Notes: generated by a model not told the origin, from the sequence alone. Shown: positions 1 to 9,086, numbered from the stretch's first letter. The stretch is 64,000 nucleotides of DNA from Vicinamibacterales bacterium (GCA_036496585.1 DASXLB010000056.1:41415-105414), one strand, 5' to 3'. A program made the numbers and translations.

Positions 1-54
1 CTCACGGTTGACCCTGCGACGTACTCCCGTGTTCGTGGCCGCTAAGGAGGAGGA

Positions 55-606
55 ATGAAACTGACGCAGTTGGTGACGCTGTTCCTGGTCGTGCTCTCGT
101 TCGTGGCACCGACCGGGGTGGTTCAACAGAAGACCGTTCAGGCAGAGCTGCAGGCCGTCGCCGATCGCCAGGACGCGCCGGCCTTCAGCCTTAGCGATGC
201 CTCCGGCCACAGGTGGCGTCTTGCCGACCATCGCGGCAAGCCGGTGGTCGTCAATCTCTGGGCGACGGATTGCGGCGGATGCAAGGCAGAACTTCCGTCG
301 TTCGTCACGTTGAACCAGCGCTACAAAACCAAAGTCAACATCGTCGGCGTATCGCTCGACATCATGTATGAGGATCTGAAGACGGCCGCGGAAGGCTGGT
401 CACGCGTCAAGCCCTTCGCCGCCGCGCACGGCCTGGTCTACCAGATCCTTCTCGATGACGGCAGTGCGGAGAAGGCGTTCAAGGTGACCGCTCTTCCCGC
501 CACGTACCTGATCGATCGATCCGGCCGCATCGCCGCCAGTTACATCGGCATCGTCGACGCCGACAATCTGGAAGCGAACCTGAAAACGATGCTGGCCGAA
601 CGCTAG
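55..606 (+). CDS. TlpA-like thiol:disulfide oxidoreductase, exported
   Basis: A 183-residue thioredoxin-fold protein of the TlpA/ResA (redoxin) class. A hydrophobic N-terminus (about residues 5-23) looks like a signal peptide or anchor, placing the domain in the periplasm. The redox motif C73-G-G-C76 follows the usual strand ending in NLWAT, and the cis-proline region is seen as ALPATYLID near residue 143. Length is normal for the family. The ATG at 55 has a strong AAGGAGGAGG ribosome site just upstream. Its likely role is reduction of apocytochrome or other periplasmic disulfides. A cytochrome c lies 12 kb away but not in the same operon. The class is clear; the substrate is not. Confidence 0.85.
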   Translation: MKLTQLVTLFLVVLSFVAPTGVVQQKTVQAELQAVADRQDAPAFSLSDASGHRWRLADHRGKPVVVNLWATDCGGCKAELPSFVTLNQRYKTKVNIVGVSLDIMYEDLKTAAEGWSRVKPFAAAHGLVYQILLDDGSAEKAFKVTALPATYLIDRSGRIAASYIGIVDADNLEANLKTMLAER

Positions 607-620
607 AAGCGTCGCGCAGA

Positions 621-3029
621 CTATTCCGTCCGGAACGCCACGAGCGGGTCGATGCGCGACGCGCGCAGCGAGGGGGCCAGGCAGGCCAGCGCGGCGACGA
701 GGCCGAACGCCGCCGCGACCGCCAGATAGATCGGCGCGCTCAAGGGCCCGACACCGAACAGCAGCTGCCGGATCAGCCGGCTCGCGGCGGCAGCGCCGCC
801 GAGCCCGAGCGCCAGGCCGACCGCCACCAGCGCCAGCCCGCTGCGCATGACCATGCCGACGACCTGTCCCGGCGTCGCGCCCAGCGCCATGCGGATGCCG
901 ATTTCCGGCGTCCGCTGCGACACGAGGTGGGCGAGCATCGAATAGAGCCCGAGCAGCGAGAGGACCAGCGCCAGCGCCGCGAACAGGCCCGTGAGCGTGG
1001 CCACGAGGCGCTGGGCGCCGAGGCTCTGCGCCAACGCGCTCTCCAGCGTTGCGAAGAACGAGACCGCCTGCGTGCGATCGACCGCCGCCACGGCGTTCCT
1101 GATCGCCGCCTGCAGCATCGCCGGGTCGCTGCCCGTCTTGCCCATGACGTTCATACCGGGCTTGGCGAGCTGGCGCAGCGGAAAATACACTTCGGCGGGG
1201 GCCGGCGCGTTGACGCCGACGCTCTTGACGTCGCCGGTGACGCCGACGATCTCGACGTGCCGGTCGTTGATCCCGAACAGCAGCACCTGACCGATCGCCG
1301 ACCCTCCGGGGAACACCTGTTTCGCGAACGCCTGGTTCACCGTGCAGATGAGCGTCGAGGTCAGCCGATCGTCCGCCGAGAACGTCCGTCCCTGCGCGAC
1401 CGGGATCCGCAGGAGCCGGAAGTAATTCTCGCTGACCACGTCGAACGTGACGAGCGGGCGCTCGGCAATCGGCGGCTGCGGCCGCCCAAGGACGCCGAAC
1501 GGCGTGCGAATGCCGCCGTTGAGCGGTGTCGCAAGCGACGCGGCGGCGCTGCCGACGCCCGGCTGGGCGGCGAGCTGTTCGATGACCCGCTCGTAGAAGT
1601 CCGATTGCTGCTGCGGCGTCGGGTAGCGCGCGGGCGGCAGTCCGACGAACGCGGACGCCGCGCCGCCGGCCTCGATGCCGGTTTCCGTAGCGGTCAGTTT
1701 GACGAAGCTCTCGACGAGCAGTCCCGCCCCGACGAGGAGCACGACCGAGAGTGTGACCTCGGCGACGATGAGCACCTGGCGGAGGCGTCCGCCGTGGCCC
1801 GACGACGATCCGCGGCTGCTGTCCTTCAACTGACCGACCAGATCGGGCTGGGAGGCCTGAAGCGCCGGAACGAGTCCGGTGAGGATTGCTGCGGCCAGGC
1901 TGACGGCGGCTGCGACGACCAGCGCGCGCCAGTTCAGGCTCAGGGTGGCGTTGGGGGGCAGTTGTGACGCGAGGACCGGCCGCAGCGCCCGAAGCGTCCA
2001 GACGGCGACGGTCGCGCCGAGCGCCCCGGCCGCCGCCGAGAAGAGCAGGCTCTCGGCGAGGAATTGCCGTACGATCGCGCCGCGGCTCGCGCCGAGCGAC
2101 ATGCGCACGGCGATCTCCTTGCGGCGCTTGAGCAGCCGACCGAGGAAGAGCGATGCCACGTTGGTGCAGGCAATCAGCAGGACGCAGCCGACCGCGCCGA
2201 GCAGTGTGTACATCGTCGGGGCGACGCCGCCGACCAGCGAGCCGACGAACGTCCGCGGGTCCATCAGCGCCCGCGCGTCGATGTTGCCCGCATTGCGCGC
2301 CTTGTAGCCGCCGTCGGCGGCCGACATTTCGGCGCGCGCCTGCGCCAGCGTCGCGCCGGTCCTGAGGCGGGCGATCGCCGACGCGACGGTCGCGCCGATC
2401 TTGATCTGCGCCGGCGTCAGGCCGCCGACCTCGAAGACGCGCGGCGCGAAGACCTGGACCTGTCCGAACGGTGCCGTCAACCGGGGCGGCATCACGCCGA
2501 CGACCTCCCATGCGGTGCCGTTCAGCTCGATGGTCTCGCCGACGATCGAGTCGCGCCCGCCGAGGACCGCCAGCCACAGCTCGTGGCTGATGATGCAGAC
2601 CGCCGGGCCGTTGACGACGTCTTCCGCCGCGCTGAAATTGCGGCCGCGCGCCGGCATGATGCCGAGCGTCGGAAAGAAGGACGGGCTCACGCGCAGGCCA
2701 TTGAGCTGCGTGGCGTCGCCCTTGCCGGTCAGTGTGAAGCTGTCCGGCGCGGAGGCGGCCATCGACGAGAACGCGTGGATCCGATCCTTCAGATCGTCGT
2801 AGCGGGGGACCGAGATAGCCGGCGCCTGGATCGCGCGGTCGCTGCTGGTGATCCAGATCTGGACGAGTGAAGACGGATCCGGGAGCGTCACCGGATGCGC
2901 GACCAGTTGGTCGTAGACCGAGAAGATTGCCGTCGTCGACGCGATGGCGACGGCCATGGTCAGAACGGCCACCGCCGAAAACGCCGGGGTGGCACGAAGG
3001 GCTCGGACCGCCGGTGTGACGATCGTCAT
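621..3029 (-). CDS. ADOP-family ABC transporter permease (MacB/FtsX-like)
   Basis: An 802-residue permease with the acidobacterial duplicated orphan permease layout. There is an N-terminal membrane segment (about 16-40, ending TTAIFSVYD), a MacB-type periplasmic domain, an FtsX triple-helix bundle near 270-390, a second periplasmic domain, and a second FtsX bundle near 690-790 with the RTPEIGIRMALGA signature. No ATPase gene is adjacent, which is normal for this orphan family. Length matches full-size members. Substrate is unknown; relatives act in export or envelope stress. The gene converges on the thioredoxin gene, 14 bp away. Start chosen at 3029, where the conserved N-terminal helix begins. 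Confidence 0.88.
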   Translation of the reverse strand: MTIVTPAVRALRATPAFSAVAVLTMAVAIASTTAIFSVYDQLVAHPVTLPDPSSLVQIWITSSDRAIQAPAISVPRYDDLKDRIHAFSSMAASAPDSFTLTGKGDATQLNGLRVSPSFFPTLGIMPARGRNFSAAEDVVNGPAVCIISHELWLAVLGGRDSIVGETIELNGTAWEVVGVMPPRLTAPFGQVQVFAPRVFEVGGLTPAQIKIGATVASAIARLRTGATLAQARAEMSAADGGYKARNAGNIDARALMDPRTFVGSLVGGVAPTMYTLLGAVGCVLLIACTNVASLFLGRLLKRRKEIAVRMSLGASRGAIVRQFLAESLLFSAAAGALGATVAVWTLRALRPVLASQLPPNATLSLNWRALVVAAAVSLAAAILTGLVPALQASQPDLVGQLKDSSRGSSSGHGGRLRQVLIVAEVTLSVVLLVGAGLLVESFVKLTATETGIEAGGAASAFVGLPPARYPTPQQQSDFYERVIEQLAAQPGVGSAAASLATPLNGGIRTPFGVLGRPQPPIAERPLVTFDVVSENYFRLLRIPVAQGRTFSADDRLTSTLICTVNQAFAKQVFPGGSAIGQVLLFGINDRHVEIVGVTGDVKSVGVNAPAPAEVYFPLRQLAKPGMNVMGKTGSDPAMLQAAIRNAVAAVDRTQAVSFFATLESALAQSLGAQRLVATLTGLFAALALVLSLLGLYSMLAHLVSQRTPEIGIRMALGATPGQVVGMVMRSGLALVAVGLALGLGGAAAASRLIRQLLFGVGPLSAPIYLAVAAAFGLVAALACLAPSLRASRIDPLVAFRTE

Positions 3030-3139
3030 GAGGGCCCAAGCCTCGCACAGGGGCGGCGGCCCGAGCGCCGTATGCCGCCAACGGAGTCGTGCGTGCCGCG
3101 AATGGCGGCGTCGCGGGGACGAAACCGGTCAAACCGTCG

Positions 3140-3300
3140 TCGGTCGGATCGGTCGCGCCGAGCTTGCCTTCTTCCACCAGCGACAAAATGACGGCGCTGG
3201 TCAGCGCCTTCGACTGCGACACGATGCGGAAGATGCTGTCGATCGCCATCTTCCGGTTGGCTTCCTTGTCGGCCCAGCCGAAGGTCCGAAGACCGGCCTA
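3140..3300 (-). pseudogene. Remnant of a class C beta-lactamase-like serine hydrolase
   Basis: Read on the minus strand after an in-frame TAG at 3300-3298, about 51 codons give FGWAD..., then SIFRIVSQSKALTSA, then LVEEGKLGATDP. This closely resembles the stretch around the SxxK nucleophile of class C beta-lactamase/esterase-like serine hydrolases (SQSK here). Upstream sequence for a signal peptide is missing, and similarity fades downstream before the ADOP start. It is therefore a broken internal fragment filling the gap between the ADOP permease and sppA. Identification is by motif recognition only. Confidence 0.6.
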
Positions 3301-3304
3301 CAAT
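3299..3304 (+). promoter_or_regulatory. Candidate -10 element (TACAAT) for sppA
   Basis: TACAAT ends 6 bases before the ATG at 3311. No spaced ribosome site exists between them, so a leaderless or near-leaderless transcript is suggested. No convincing -35 is seen. Confidence 0.35.
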
Positions 3305-3310
3305 AAGAGG

Positions 3311-5050
3311 ATGGCCATACGCCGCGGTGTCTGGATAGTCATCGTCCTCATCGTCCTCGCGATTTCCGTGTCTGCTGCCGGCCTGTTGCTGATCGCGTCG
3401 GCGTTCGGGCGCGAGCCGGCCGTCGCGCGCAACTCGACGCTGGTGCTCCGGATCGGCGGCGACCTGAACGAGGTTGAGCCGGGCGGGGTGTTCGGGCCCT
3501 TTCTCGAATCGGCTCCGACCGTGCGTGGCGTGGTCGACATGCTGCGCCGCGCCAAGACCGACAGCCGTATCGCCAGCGTGATCCTCAAACCGTCTGGCGC
3601 CGGCGCGCTGTGGGGCAAGGTGCAGGAGGTCCGCGACGCGATCACCGATTTCCGGCGCTCGGGCAAGCCGGTCGTTGCATATCTCGAGTATGGCGGCGAG
3701 CAGGAGTTCTACCTGGCGACGGCGTGCGACAAGGTGTTCCTGATGCCGAGCGCCACGCTCGATCTCACCGGCGTCGCCAGCTACGAGCTGTTCATGCGCG
3801 GCATGCTCGACAAGATCGGCGCCTACCCCGACGGCATGCACATCGGCGAGTTCAAGACGGCGCTCAACGAGTTCACCGAGCATTCTTATACGCCGGCACA
3901 CCGGGAGATGGCCGAATCGCTGAATACGGATCTCTACGAGCAGTTGGTGCGCGGTATCGCCGACGGCCGGCACAAGAGCGAGGCCGACGTGAAGTCGCTC
4001 ATCGATCACGGGCCGTTTCTCTCGGAGGACGCGCTCAAGGCGGGACTGATCGACGACGTGGCCTATGAGGACGAGCTCGACGGCAAGGTCAAGCTCGGCG
4101 CGCCGAGAGTGAATTACGTCGACATGAACGACTACCGGCAGGCGAGCGGCGCATCCGCCTACCGCGGCCAGCGAGTCGCCGTCATCTACGTGACCGGCCT
4201 GATCGCGTCCGGGAAAAGCAGCTACGACACCACCGGCAGCCAGGTGACGGGATCCGACACGATCGACGAATACCTGCGGAAGGCGCGGGCCGACGACAGC
4301 ATCAAGGCCATCGTCCTGCGGGTCGACAGCCCCGGCGGGTCCGCGATCGCCTCGGACGTCATCTGGCGCGAGGTGTTCCTGACCCGGCGGCAGAAGCCGG
4401 TGATCGCGTCGATGTCGGACGTGGCGGCGTCCGGCGGCTACTACGTCGCGATGCCGGCCAACGTCATCGTCTCGGAGCCCTCGACGCTGACCGGCTCGAT
4501 CGGCGTCGTCCTGACGAAGTTCGTGATCGACGGCACGCTCAAGAAGCTCGGGCTCAACATGGAAGGTGTGGCGAAGGGGCGCTACGCCGATCTCTACTCG
4601 CCGGTCCGGCCGTTCACGGCGGAAGAACGGCAGCGCGTCTTCGAGAATATGCAGGCGACCTACAACACGTTCGTCGAGAAGGCGGCGCAGGGGCGCAACA
4701 CGACGCCCGAGAAGATCGACGCCGTCGGACAGGGCCGGGTGTGGACCGGGCTCCAGGCGAAGCAGATCGGCCTGGTCGACGAGCTGGGCGGGCTCGATCG
4801 CGCGATCTCGATCGCCAAGCAGCGCGCCAAGATTCCCCAGGACCAGGACGTGGAACTGGTGATCTATCCGCCCAGGAAGTCGTTCTACGACGTGTTTACC
4901 AACCCGTTCGGCGCCTCCGACCGCGCCGGCACGCTGGCGGCGATGCTCGGCTTCACCAACCCGCGCGTGATCCAGTCGCTCGCGGCGCCGCTGCAGGTGT
5001 TCCGTCGCGGAGAGCCGCTGGCGCTGATGCCGAACGTGTTCGTCAGATAG
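3311..5050 (+). CDS. sppA: Signal peptide peptidase SppA, 67K type
   Basis: A 579-residue inner-membrane serine protease that degrades cleaved signal peptides. One N-terminal membrane helix (about residues 7-28) is followed by two tandem ClpP-like S49 domains, as in the long SppA form. The Ser/Lys dyad is visible: K182 in GEFKTAL of the first domain and S374 in DVAASGGYY of the second. The family's DSPGG and STLTGSIGV motifs are present. An upstream in-frame extension to 3089 would overlap the serine-hydrolase remnant and carries no signal sequence, so the start at 3311 was chosen, where the membrane helix begins after two residues. Confidence 0.93.
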   Translation: MAIRRGVWIVIVLIVLAISVSAAGLLLIASAFGREPAVARNSTLVLRIGGDLNEVEPGGVFGPFLESAPTVRGVVDMLRRAKTDSRIASVILKPSGAGALWGKVQEVRDAITDFRRSGKPVVAYLEYGGEQEFYLATACDKVFLMPSATLDLTGVASYELFMRGMLDKIGAYPDGMHIGEFKTALNEFTEHSYTPAHREMAESLNTDLYEQLVRGIADGRHKSEADVKSLIDHGPFLSEDALKAGLIDDVAYEDELDGKVKLGAPRVNYVDMNDYRQASGASAYRGQRVAVIYVTGLIASGKSSYDTTGSQVTGSDTIDEYLRKARADDSIKAIVLRVDSPGGSAIASDVIWREVFLTRRQKPVIASMSDVAASGGYYVAMPANVIVSEPSTLTGSIGVVLTKFVIDGTLKKLGLNMEGVAKGRYADLYSPVRPFTAEERQRVFENMQATYNTFVEKAAQGRNTTPEKIDAVGQGRVWTGLQAKQIGLVDELGGLDRAISIAKQRAKIPQDQDVELVIYPPRKSFYDVFTNPFGASDRAGTLAAMLGFTNPRVIQSLAAPLQVFRRGEPLALMPNVFVR

Positions 5051-5068
5051 CCGGCAGGGCCGCTGCGA

Positions 5069-6100
5069 CTACCGCTGCACGCGGCCCGACGCGTCGCCGT
5101 TGGCGAGGGCTTCGACTTCCGCCAGCGTGACGCGATTGAAATCGCCGGGGATCGTCTGCTGGAGGGCGCTCGCCGCAACTGCGAAGCGCAGCGCGTCTTC
5201 GTTCGAACGGCCGGTTACCAGGCCGTAGATCAGGCCGGCCGCGAAGCTGTCGCCGCCGCCGATACGGTCGACGAGGCGGACGGCATAGTGCTGCGAGCGG
5301 TGCAGCGTGCCGGCCGCGCCGTCCCACAGCACGGCGCTCCAGCCGTTGTCGCTCGCCGACAGGCTCTCGCGCAGCGTAATCGCGACGAGCGGCGGCCCGA
5401 GCGTGCGGGTCACCTGCTCGGCGGCGTCGCGGTAGGCATCGACGTTCAGCGTGCCGCTCGTGACGTCGGTGCCGCTGACTGTCACGCCGAGCACCGACTG
5501 CAGGTCTTCCTCGTTGGCGATGACGACGTCGACGGCGCTCATCAGCGGGCGCATCACCGTCTGCGCCTGCGCCTCGGTCCAGAGCTTCTTGCGATAGTTC
5601 AGGTCGACGCTGATTTTCGCCCCGGCCCGCTTCGCCGCGGCAATCGAGGCTTGCGTCGCCGCGACGGTCTTCGCGCCGAGCGCCGGGGTGATGCCAGTGA
5701 CGTGGAACCACGCTGCGCCCGCCATCACCGCCTCCCACTGCACGGCGTCGGGCGGGATCTCGCTGATCGCTGAGTGGGCGCGGTCGTAGAGAACTGTCGA
5801 GGCCCGCTGGCTGGCGCCGCTTTCGGTGAAGTAGATGCCGAGGCGGCTGCCGCCGCGCGCGATGTGCGCGGTGCCGACCCCTTCGGCGCGCAGCGCGCGC
5901 ACGGCCGCGTCGCCGAGCGCGTTTACCGGCAGCCGCGTCACGTAGTCGCTCGGCAGGCCGAACTGCGCCAGGCTCACCGCGACGTTGGCCTCGCCGCCGC
6001 CGAAGGTCGCGGTCAGCGCGGCCGACTGCAGGAGCCGCTCGAACCCGGGCGACCCCAGGCGGAGCATGATCTCGCCGAAGGTGACGACGCGTGGTGGCAT
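5069..6100 (-). CDS. kdgK: 2-keto-3-deoxygluconate kinase (PfkB family)
   Basis: A 343-residue ribokinase/PfkB-fold sugar kinase. The N-terminal FGEIMLRL and FGGGEANVAVSLAQ motifs and the C-terminal GGGDSFAAG motif (catalytic Asp and anion hole) are those of KDG kinases. It should phosphorylate 2-keto-3-deoxygluconate to KDPG, the substrate of the aldolase encoded just upstream. It is the last gene of the run iolB-like, aldolase, kdgK. An 82-nt gap with a GAGAGG ribosome site precedes its ATG, and that gap contains a possible hairpin (6129-6158). A general fructose-type kinase is less likely because of the neighbours. Confidence 0.88.
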   Translation of the reverse strand: MPPRVVTFGEIMLRLGSPGFERLLQSAALTATFGGGEANVAVSLAQFGLPSDYVTRLPVNALGDAAVRALRAEGVGTAHIARGGSRLGIYFTESGASQRASTVLYDRAHSAISEIPPDAVQWEAVMAGAAWFHVTGITPALGAKTVAATQASIAAAKRAGAKISVDLNYRKKLWTEAQAQTVMRPLMSAVDVVIANEEDLQSVLGVTVSGTDVTSGTLNVDAYRDAAEQVTRTLGPPLVAITLRESLSASDNGWSAVLWDGAAGTLHRSQHYAVRLVDRIGGGDSFAAGLIYGLVTGRSNEDALRFAVAASALQQTIPGDFNRVTLAEVEALANGDASGRVQR

Positions 6101-6182
6101 ATTCCTCTCGGGTTCGTGGCGGACCTGAGGGTCCAGCCCGCGTTTTTGCGCCGGACCCGAAGGCCCAGCCTGCCGGTATGGC

Positions 6183-6830
6183 CTACGTTCTCGCGGACGC
6201 GACGCTGGCGACGATGCGGCGCGCGTTGGCGGCGATGACGTCGAGACGGCCCTCGTCGATCGCTTTCGTGTCGAGGAGCGCCGAGCCGACGCCGACCGCG
6301 ACCGCGCCGGCGCGGATCCAGTCGCCGGCGTTGTCGAGCGTGACGCCGCCGGTCGGCATCAGCTTCAACTGCGGCATCGGCGCACGCAGATCCTTGATGT
6401 ATTGCGGTCCGAGCGCCGTCGCCGGAAACACCTTGACGATGTCGGCGCCCAGGTCGTGCGCGTCGAGGATCTCGGTCGGCGAGAAGCACCCAGGCGCGGC
6501 GACGATTCCGTGCTCCAGGCAGGTGGTCACGACGTCACGCCGGAACACCGGCGAGACGATGAAGCGTGCGCCGGCGTCGATCACCGCGCGGGCGGTGGGC
6601 ACGTCGATGACCGTTCCGGCGCCGAGTACGACGCCGGCCGGCAGCGAGGCCGCGAGTTGGCGGATCAGATCGACGGCTCCCGGCACCGTCATCGTCACCT
6701 CGATCGCCTTGACGCCGCCGTCGGCCAGCGCGTCGAAGACGGCCCGCAGCTTCGCCGGATCCTTCATCCGGATCACCGCGACGATGCCGAGGCGCTCGAT
6801 GTCGCCGGCTATGCGAGCTCGTGAATCCAC
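6183..6830 (-). CDS. eda: KDPG/KHG aldolase (class I)
   Basis: About 215 residues of the Eda family, splitting KDPG to pyruvate and glyceraldehyde 3-phosphate. The Schiff-base lysine is in ADIVKVFPA, the catalytic Glu in AIEVTM, and the phosphate-binding PTGGV is present. The open frame runs back to 6887, but that would bury about 25 codons in the preceding iolB-like gene. A GTG at 6830 gives a normal N-terminus ahead of IERLGIVAVIR and still overlaps the upstream stop by about 20 bases, so translation is probably coupled. The exact start remains uncertain. It forms one catabolic unit with kdgK. Confidence 0.88.
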   Translation of the reverse strand: MDSRARIAGDIERLGIVAVIRMKDPAKLRAVFDALADGGVKAIEVTMTVPGAVDLIRQLAASLPAGVVLGAGTVIDVPTARAVIDAGARFIVSPVFRRDVVTTCLEHGIVAAPGCFSPTEILDAHDLGADIVKVFPATALGPQYIKDLRAPMPQLKLMPTGGVTLDNAGDWIRAGAVAVGVGSALLDTKAIDEGRLDVIAANARRIVASVASART

Positions 6831-7594
6831 GTGTGCGCCGGATCCTCGTGCAGCGCGATCCGGCGTTCCGGCCCGGCGAGCGCCCACAGGTAATAGAGCC
6901 GGTAGCCCGGGGGGGACGACACCGGGTGGTAGCCGTAGGGGAGCAGCACCGCGTCGCCGTCCTTCACCGTGTGTGTATGGGTTTCACCGTCCGCGGCGTA
7001 GAGCAGCTGCTGGCCGAACCCGTGCGTGGGGAGGACGCGATAGTAATAAATCTCCTCCAGCACCGGCTCGCCGTCCTTGCCATCGTGCTTGTGCGGCGGA
7101 TAGCTGCTCCAGTTGCCGGGCGGGTTGTAGGTCTCGCCGACCATCAGCTTCCGGGCGTGCGCGTCGGTGACGAAGAGATTGTGCACCTCGCGGGAGTAGT
7201 GGCCGCGGCCGCGCGCGTTCACTTCGACGTCGGCCGGCGCGACCGCCGCCGCCTTGCCGCCGGCGGGAACGGGTGCCGAGAACAGGATCGCCTCGAGCGG
7301 CGTCTCGGCGTGGACGGTCAGGTGCGCACCCGGCGGCAGGTAGACGCCGCTGCCGCGTTCGTCGAAGACGTTGTTGCGCGACAGGGTCCAGGAGCCGTCA
7401 GGAGTCGTGAAGGTGCCGCGCCCTTCCTGGAGCACGACGATCGTCTCCTCGCCGGCGATATGGAACTTCTGCGTGGCGCCCGCGGCGAGCCGCAGCCGGA
7501 GGCTGCTGATCTCGCGCGCCCCGCCTTCGCCGCGCTTCTGCAGCTGCTGCAGCCCTTCGATGCGCCGGACGCGGTAGAGCGTGTCCTTCAGCAT
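6809..7594 (-). CDS. IolB-type 5-deoxy-glucuronate isomerase / uronate isomerase
   Basis: A 261-residue bicupin of the IolB/KduI superfamily. The metal-site region SYPPHKHD...EEIYYYRV and the later YGYHPVSSPPGY match IolB closely. Known IolB isomerises 5-deoxy-glucuronate in inositol catabolism. No other iol gene is here; the partners are KDPG aldolase and KDG kinase, with a GH28 pectinase divergent by 30 bp. A KduI-like role, converting 4-deoxy-5-ketouronate from pectin towards KDG, therefore fits the context better. The start at 7594 (MLKDTLYR) gives a family-length protein; the much longer open frame upstream is antisense to the GH28 gene. Confidence 0.85.
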   Translation of the reverse strand: MLKDTLYRVRRIEGLQQLQKRGEGGAREISSLRLRLAAGATQKFHIAGEETIVVLQEGRGTFTTPDGSWTLSRNNVFDERGSGVYLPPGAHLTVHAETPLEAILFSAPVPAGGKAAAVAPADVEVNARGRGHYSREVHNLFVTDAHARKLMVGETYNPPGNWSSYPPHKHDGKDGEPVLEEIYYYRVLPTHGFGQQLLYAADGETHTHTVKDGDAVLLPYGYHPVSSPPGYRLYYLWALAGPERRIALHEDPAHTWIHELA

Positions 7595-7612
7595 GATCGT
7601 AGCGCGACAGCT

Positions 7613-7618
7613 TATCAT
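7613..7618 (+). promoter_or_regulatory. Candidate -10 element (TATCAT) for the GH28 gene
   Basis: TATCAT lies 6 bases before the ATG at 7625, inside a 30-bp divergent gap with no ribosome site. It fits the window's recurrent start-proximal -10 pattern. Only weak support. Confidence 0.3.
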
Positions 7619-7624
7619 GCGGCC

Positions 7625-9013
7625 ATGACCGGCATCTCGCGACGGCGATTCGTGACTGCGGCGGCGGCGGCACTCGCGGCAGCACGCGCGCCCGCCTGGC
7701 TCGACGCCTGGCAGGACGACCTGTGGAGTACGGCCGCCGAGATCCTGCGGCGGATCACCGATCCCGCGTTCCCGGCGCGCGACGTCGACATCACCGCGCA
7801 CGGCGCCACCGAAGACGGCGCCACGGATTGCACGGCGGCGATCCGCGCCGCGATCGAGGCCTGCCGCGCCGCCGGCGGCGGACGCGTGGTCGTGCCGCCA
7901 GGGCGCTTCCTGACCGGCGCGATCCGGCTGCGATCGCACGTCAATCTGCACCTGCGCGAAGGGGCGACGCTGGCCTTTCGCCCCGACGCCGACGCCTACC
8001 TGCCGCTCGTGCTGACGCGTTTCGAGGGCACCGAGCTCATGAACTACTCGCCGCTGATCTACGCACTCGACGAGACGAACGTCGGCATCAGCGGCGCCGG
8101 CACGCTCGACGGGCAGGCGAACGCCCAGAACTGGTGGAGCTGGCGAACCGACCAGGCGGAGGCGCGCAACCGGCTGCTGCAGATGGCGACCGACGGCGTG
8201 GCGCCCGAGCAGCGGCGGTTCGGCCCGGGCGCGTCGAGGCTGCGCGTCAATTTCGTCCAGCCCTACCGCTGCCAGAACGTCCTGATCGAAGGCGTGCGCA
8301 TCGTCAATTCGCCGATGTGGGAAGTGAACCCGGTGCTGTGCACGAACGTGACGATCCGCGGGCTCCACATCAGCAGCCACGGGCCGAACAACGACGGCTG
8401 CGACCCCGAGTCGTGCCGCGACGTGCTGATCGAGCGCTGCACGTTCGACACCGGCGACGACTGCATCGCGCTCAAGTCGGGGAAGAACGACGACGGCCGG
8501 CGCCTGCACACGCCGATCGAGAACGTCATCATCCGCGACTGCGACATGAAGGACGGCCACGGCGGCGTGACGATCGGCAGCGAGATCTCCGGCGGCGCGC
8601 GCAACATCTTTGCCGAGAAATGCCGCATGGACAGCCCGCGCCTCGACCGGGTCCTGCGCTTCAAGAACAACGCCGCGCGCGGCGGGGTGATCGAGCGCGT
8701 CGCGATGCGCGACATCACCGTCGGCGAAGTGGCCGAGGCGATCGTCGCCGCCGATTTTTTCTACGAGGAAGGGCGCAATGGCAAGTACACGCCGATCCTG
8801 CGCGACGTCGATGTGAGGAGCGTCACCAGCCGCAAGAGCAAATACGCCTTCATGCTGCGCGGCTTCGCCGAAGCGCCGATCACCAACATCCGCGTCAGCG
8901 ACTGCCGCTTCGACGGTGTCGCGTCTCCAGACGTGCTCGAAGGAGTGAAGGACCTCGTCCTGAAGAACGTCCGCGTGAACGGCCAGCGGCGCGACGAGAC
9001 GCTGTCGCGCTGA
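7625..9013 (+). CDS. GH28 polygalacturonase-type glycoside hydrolase, Tat-exported
   Basis: A 462-residue right-handed beta-helix enzyme. The N-terminus SRRRFVTAAAAALAAARAPA looks like a Tat signal. The GH28 catalytic signatures are all visible: GPNNDGCDPE (NTD-type), DTGDDCIALKSG (DD), GHGGVTIGSE and RFKNN (RIK-type). It should hydrolyse alpha-1,4-galacturonan or a related pectic or rhamnogalacturonan bond in the periplasm or outside. Start 7625 gives the Tat signal directly; a longer upstream frame lies antisense to the iolB-like gene. Products would feed the divergent uronate operon. Confidence 0.9.
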   Translation: MTGISRRRFVTAAAAALAAARAPAWLDAWQDDLWSTAAEILRRITDPAFPARDVDITAHGATEDGATDCTAAIRAAIEACRAAGGGRVVVPPGRFLTGAIRLRSHVNLHLREGATLAFRPDADAYLPLVLTRFEGTELMNYSPLIYALDETNVGISGAGTLDGQANAQNWWSWRTDQAEARNRLLQMATDGVAPEQRRFGPGASRLRVNFVQPYRCQNVLIEGVRIVNSPMWEVNPVLCTNVTIRGLHISSHGPNNDGCDPESCRDVLIERCTFDTGDDCIALKSGKNDDGRRLHTPIENVIIRDCDMKDGHGGVTIGSEISGGARNIFAEKCRMDSPRLDRVLRFKNNAARGGVIERVAMRDITVGEVAEAIVAADFFYEEGRNGKYTPILRDVDVRSVTSRKSKYAFMLRGFAEAPITNIRVSDCRFDGVASPDVLEGVKDLVLKNVRVNGQRRDETLSR

Positions 9014-9030
9014 GGAAAGTTGCGGCCGGG

Positions 9031-9051
9031 CCCCGGCGATCGACGCCGGGG
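9031..9051. terminator. Hairpin between convergent genes
   Basis: A perfect 8-bp GC stem (CCCCGGCG / CGCCGGGG) with a 5-nt loop lies midway between the converging GH28 and FGGY kinase genes. There is no T-tract on either side, so intrinsic termination is plausible but not certain. Confidence 0.5.
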
Positions 9052-9086
9052 AACGCGTGTGACCTGGTGGATCGGGCGGATATGCG

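Noticed and set aside
400-3249. Very long minus-strand open frame of 949 codons covering the ADOP gene
   Set aside because: It is a frame shadow of the ADOP permease with Arg/Gly-rich nonsense; only its first 30-odd codons resemble a protein, which is the serine-hydrolase remnant.
6129-6158. Hairpin between aldolase and kdgK as a terminator
   Set aside because: Stem is short and imperfect, and kdgK clearly belongs to the same pathway, so I mention it only within the kdgK entry.
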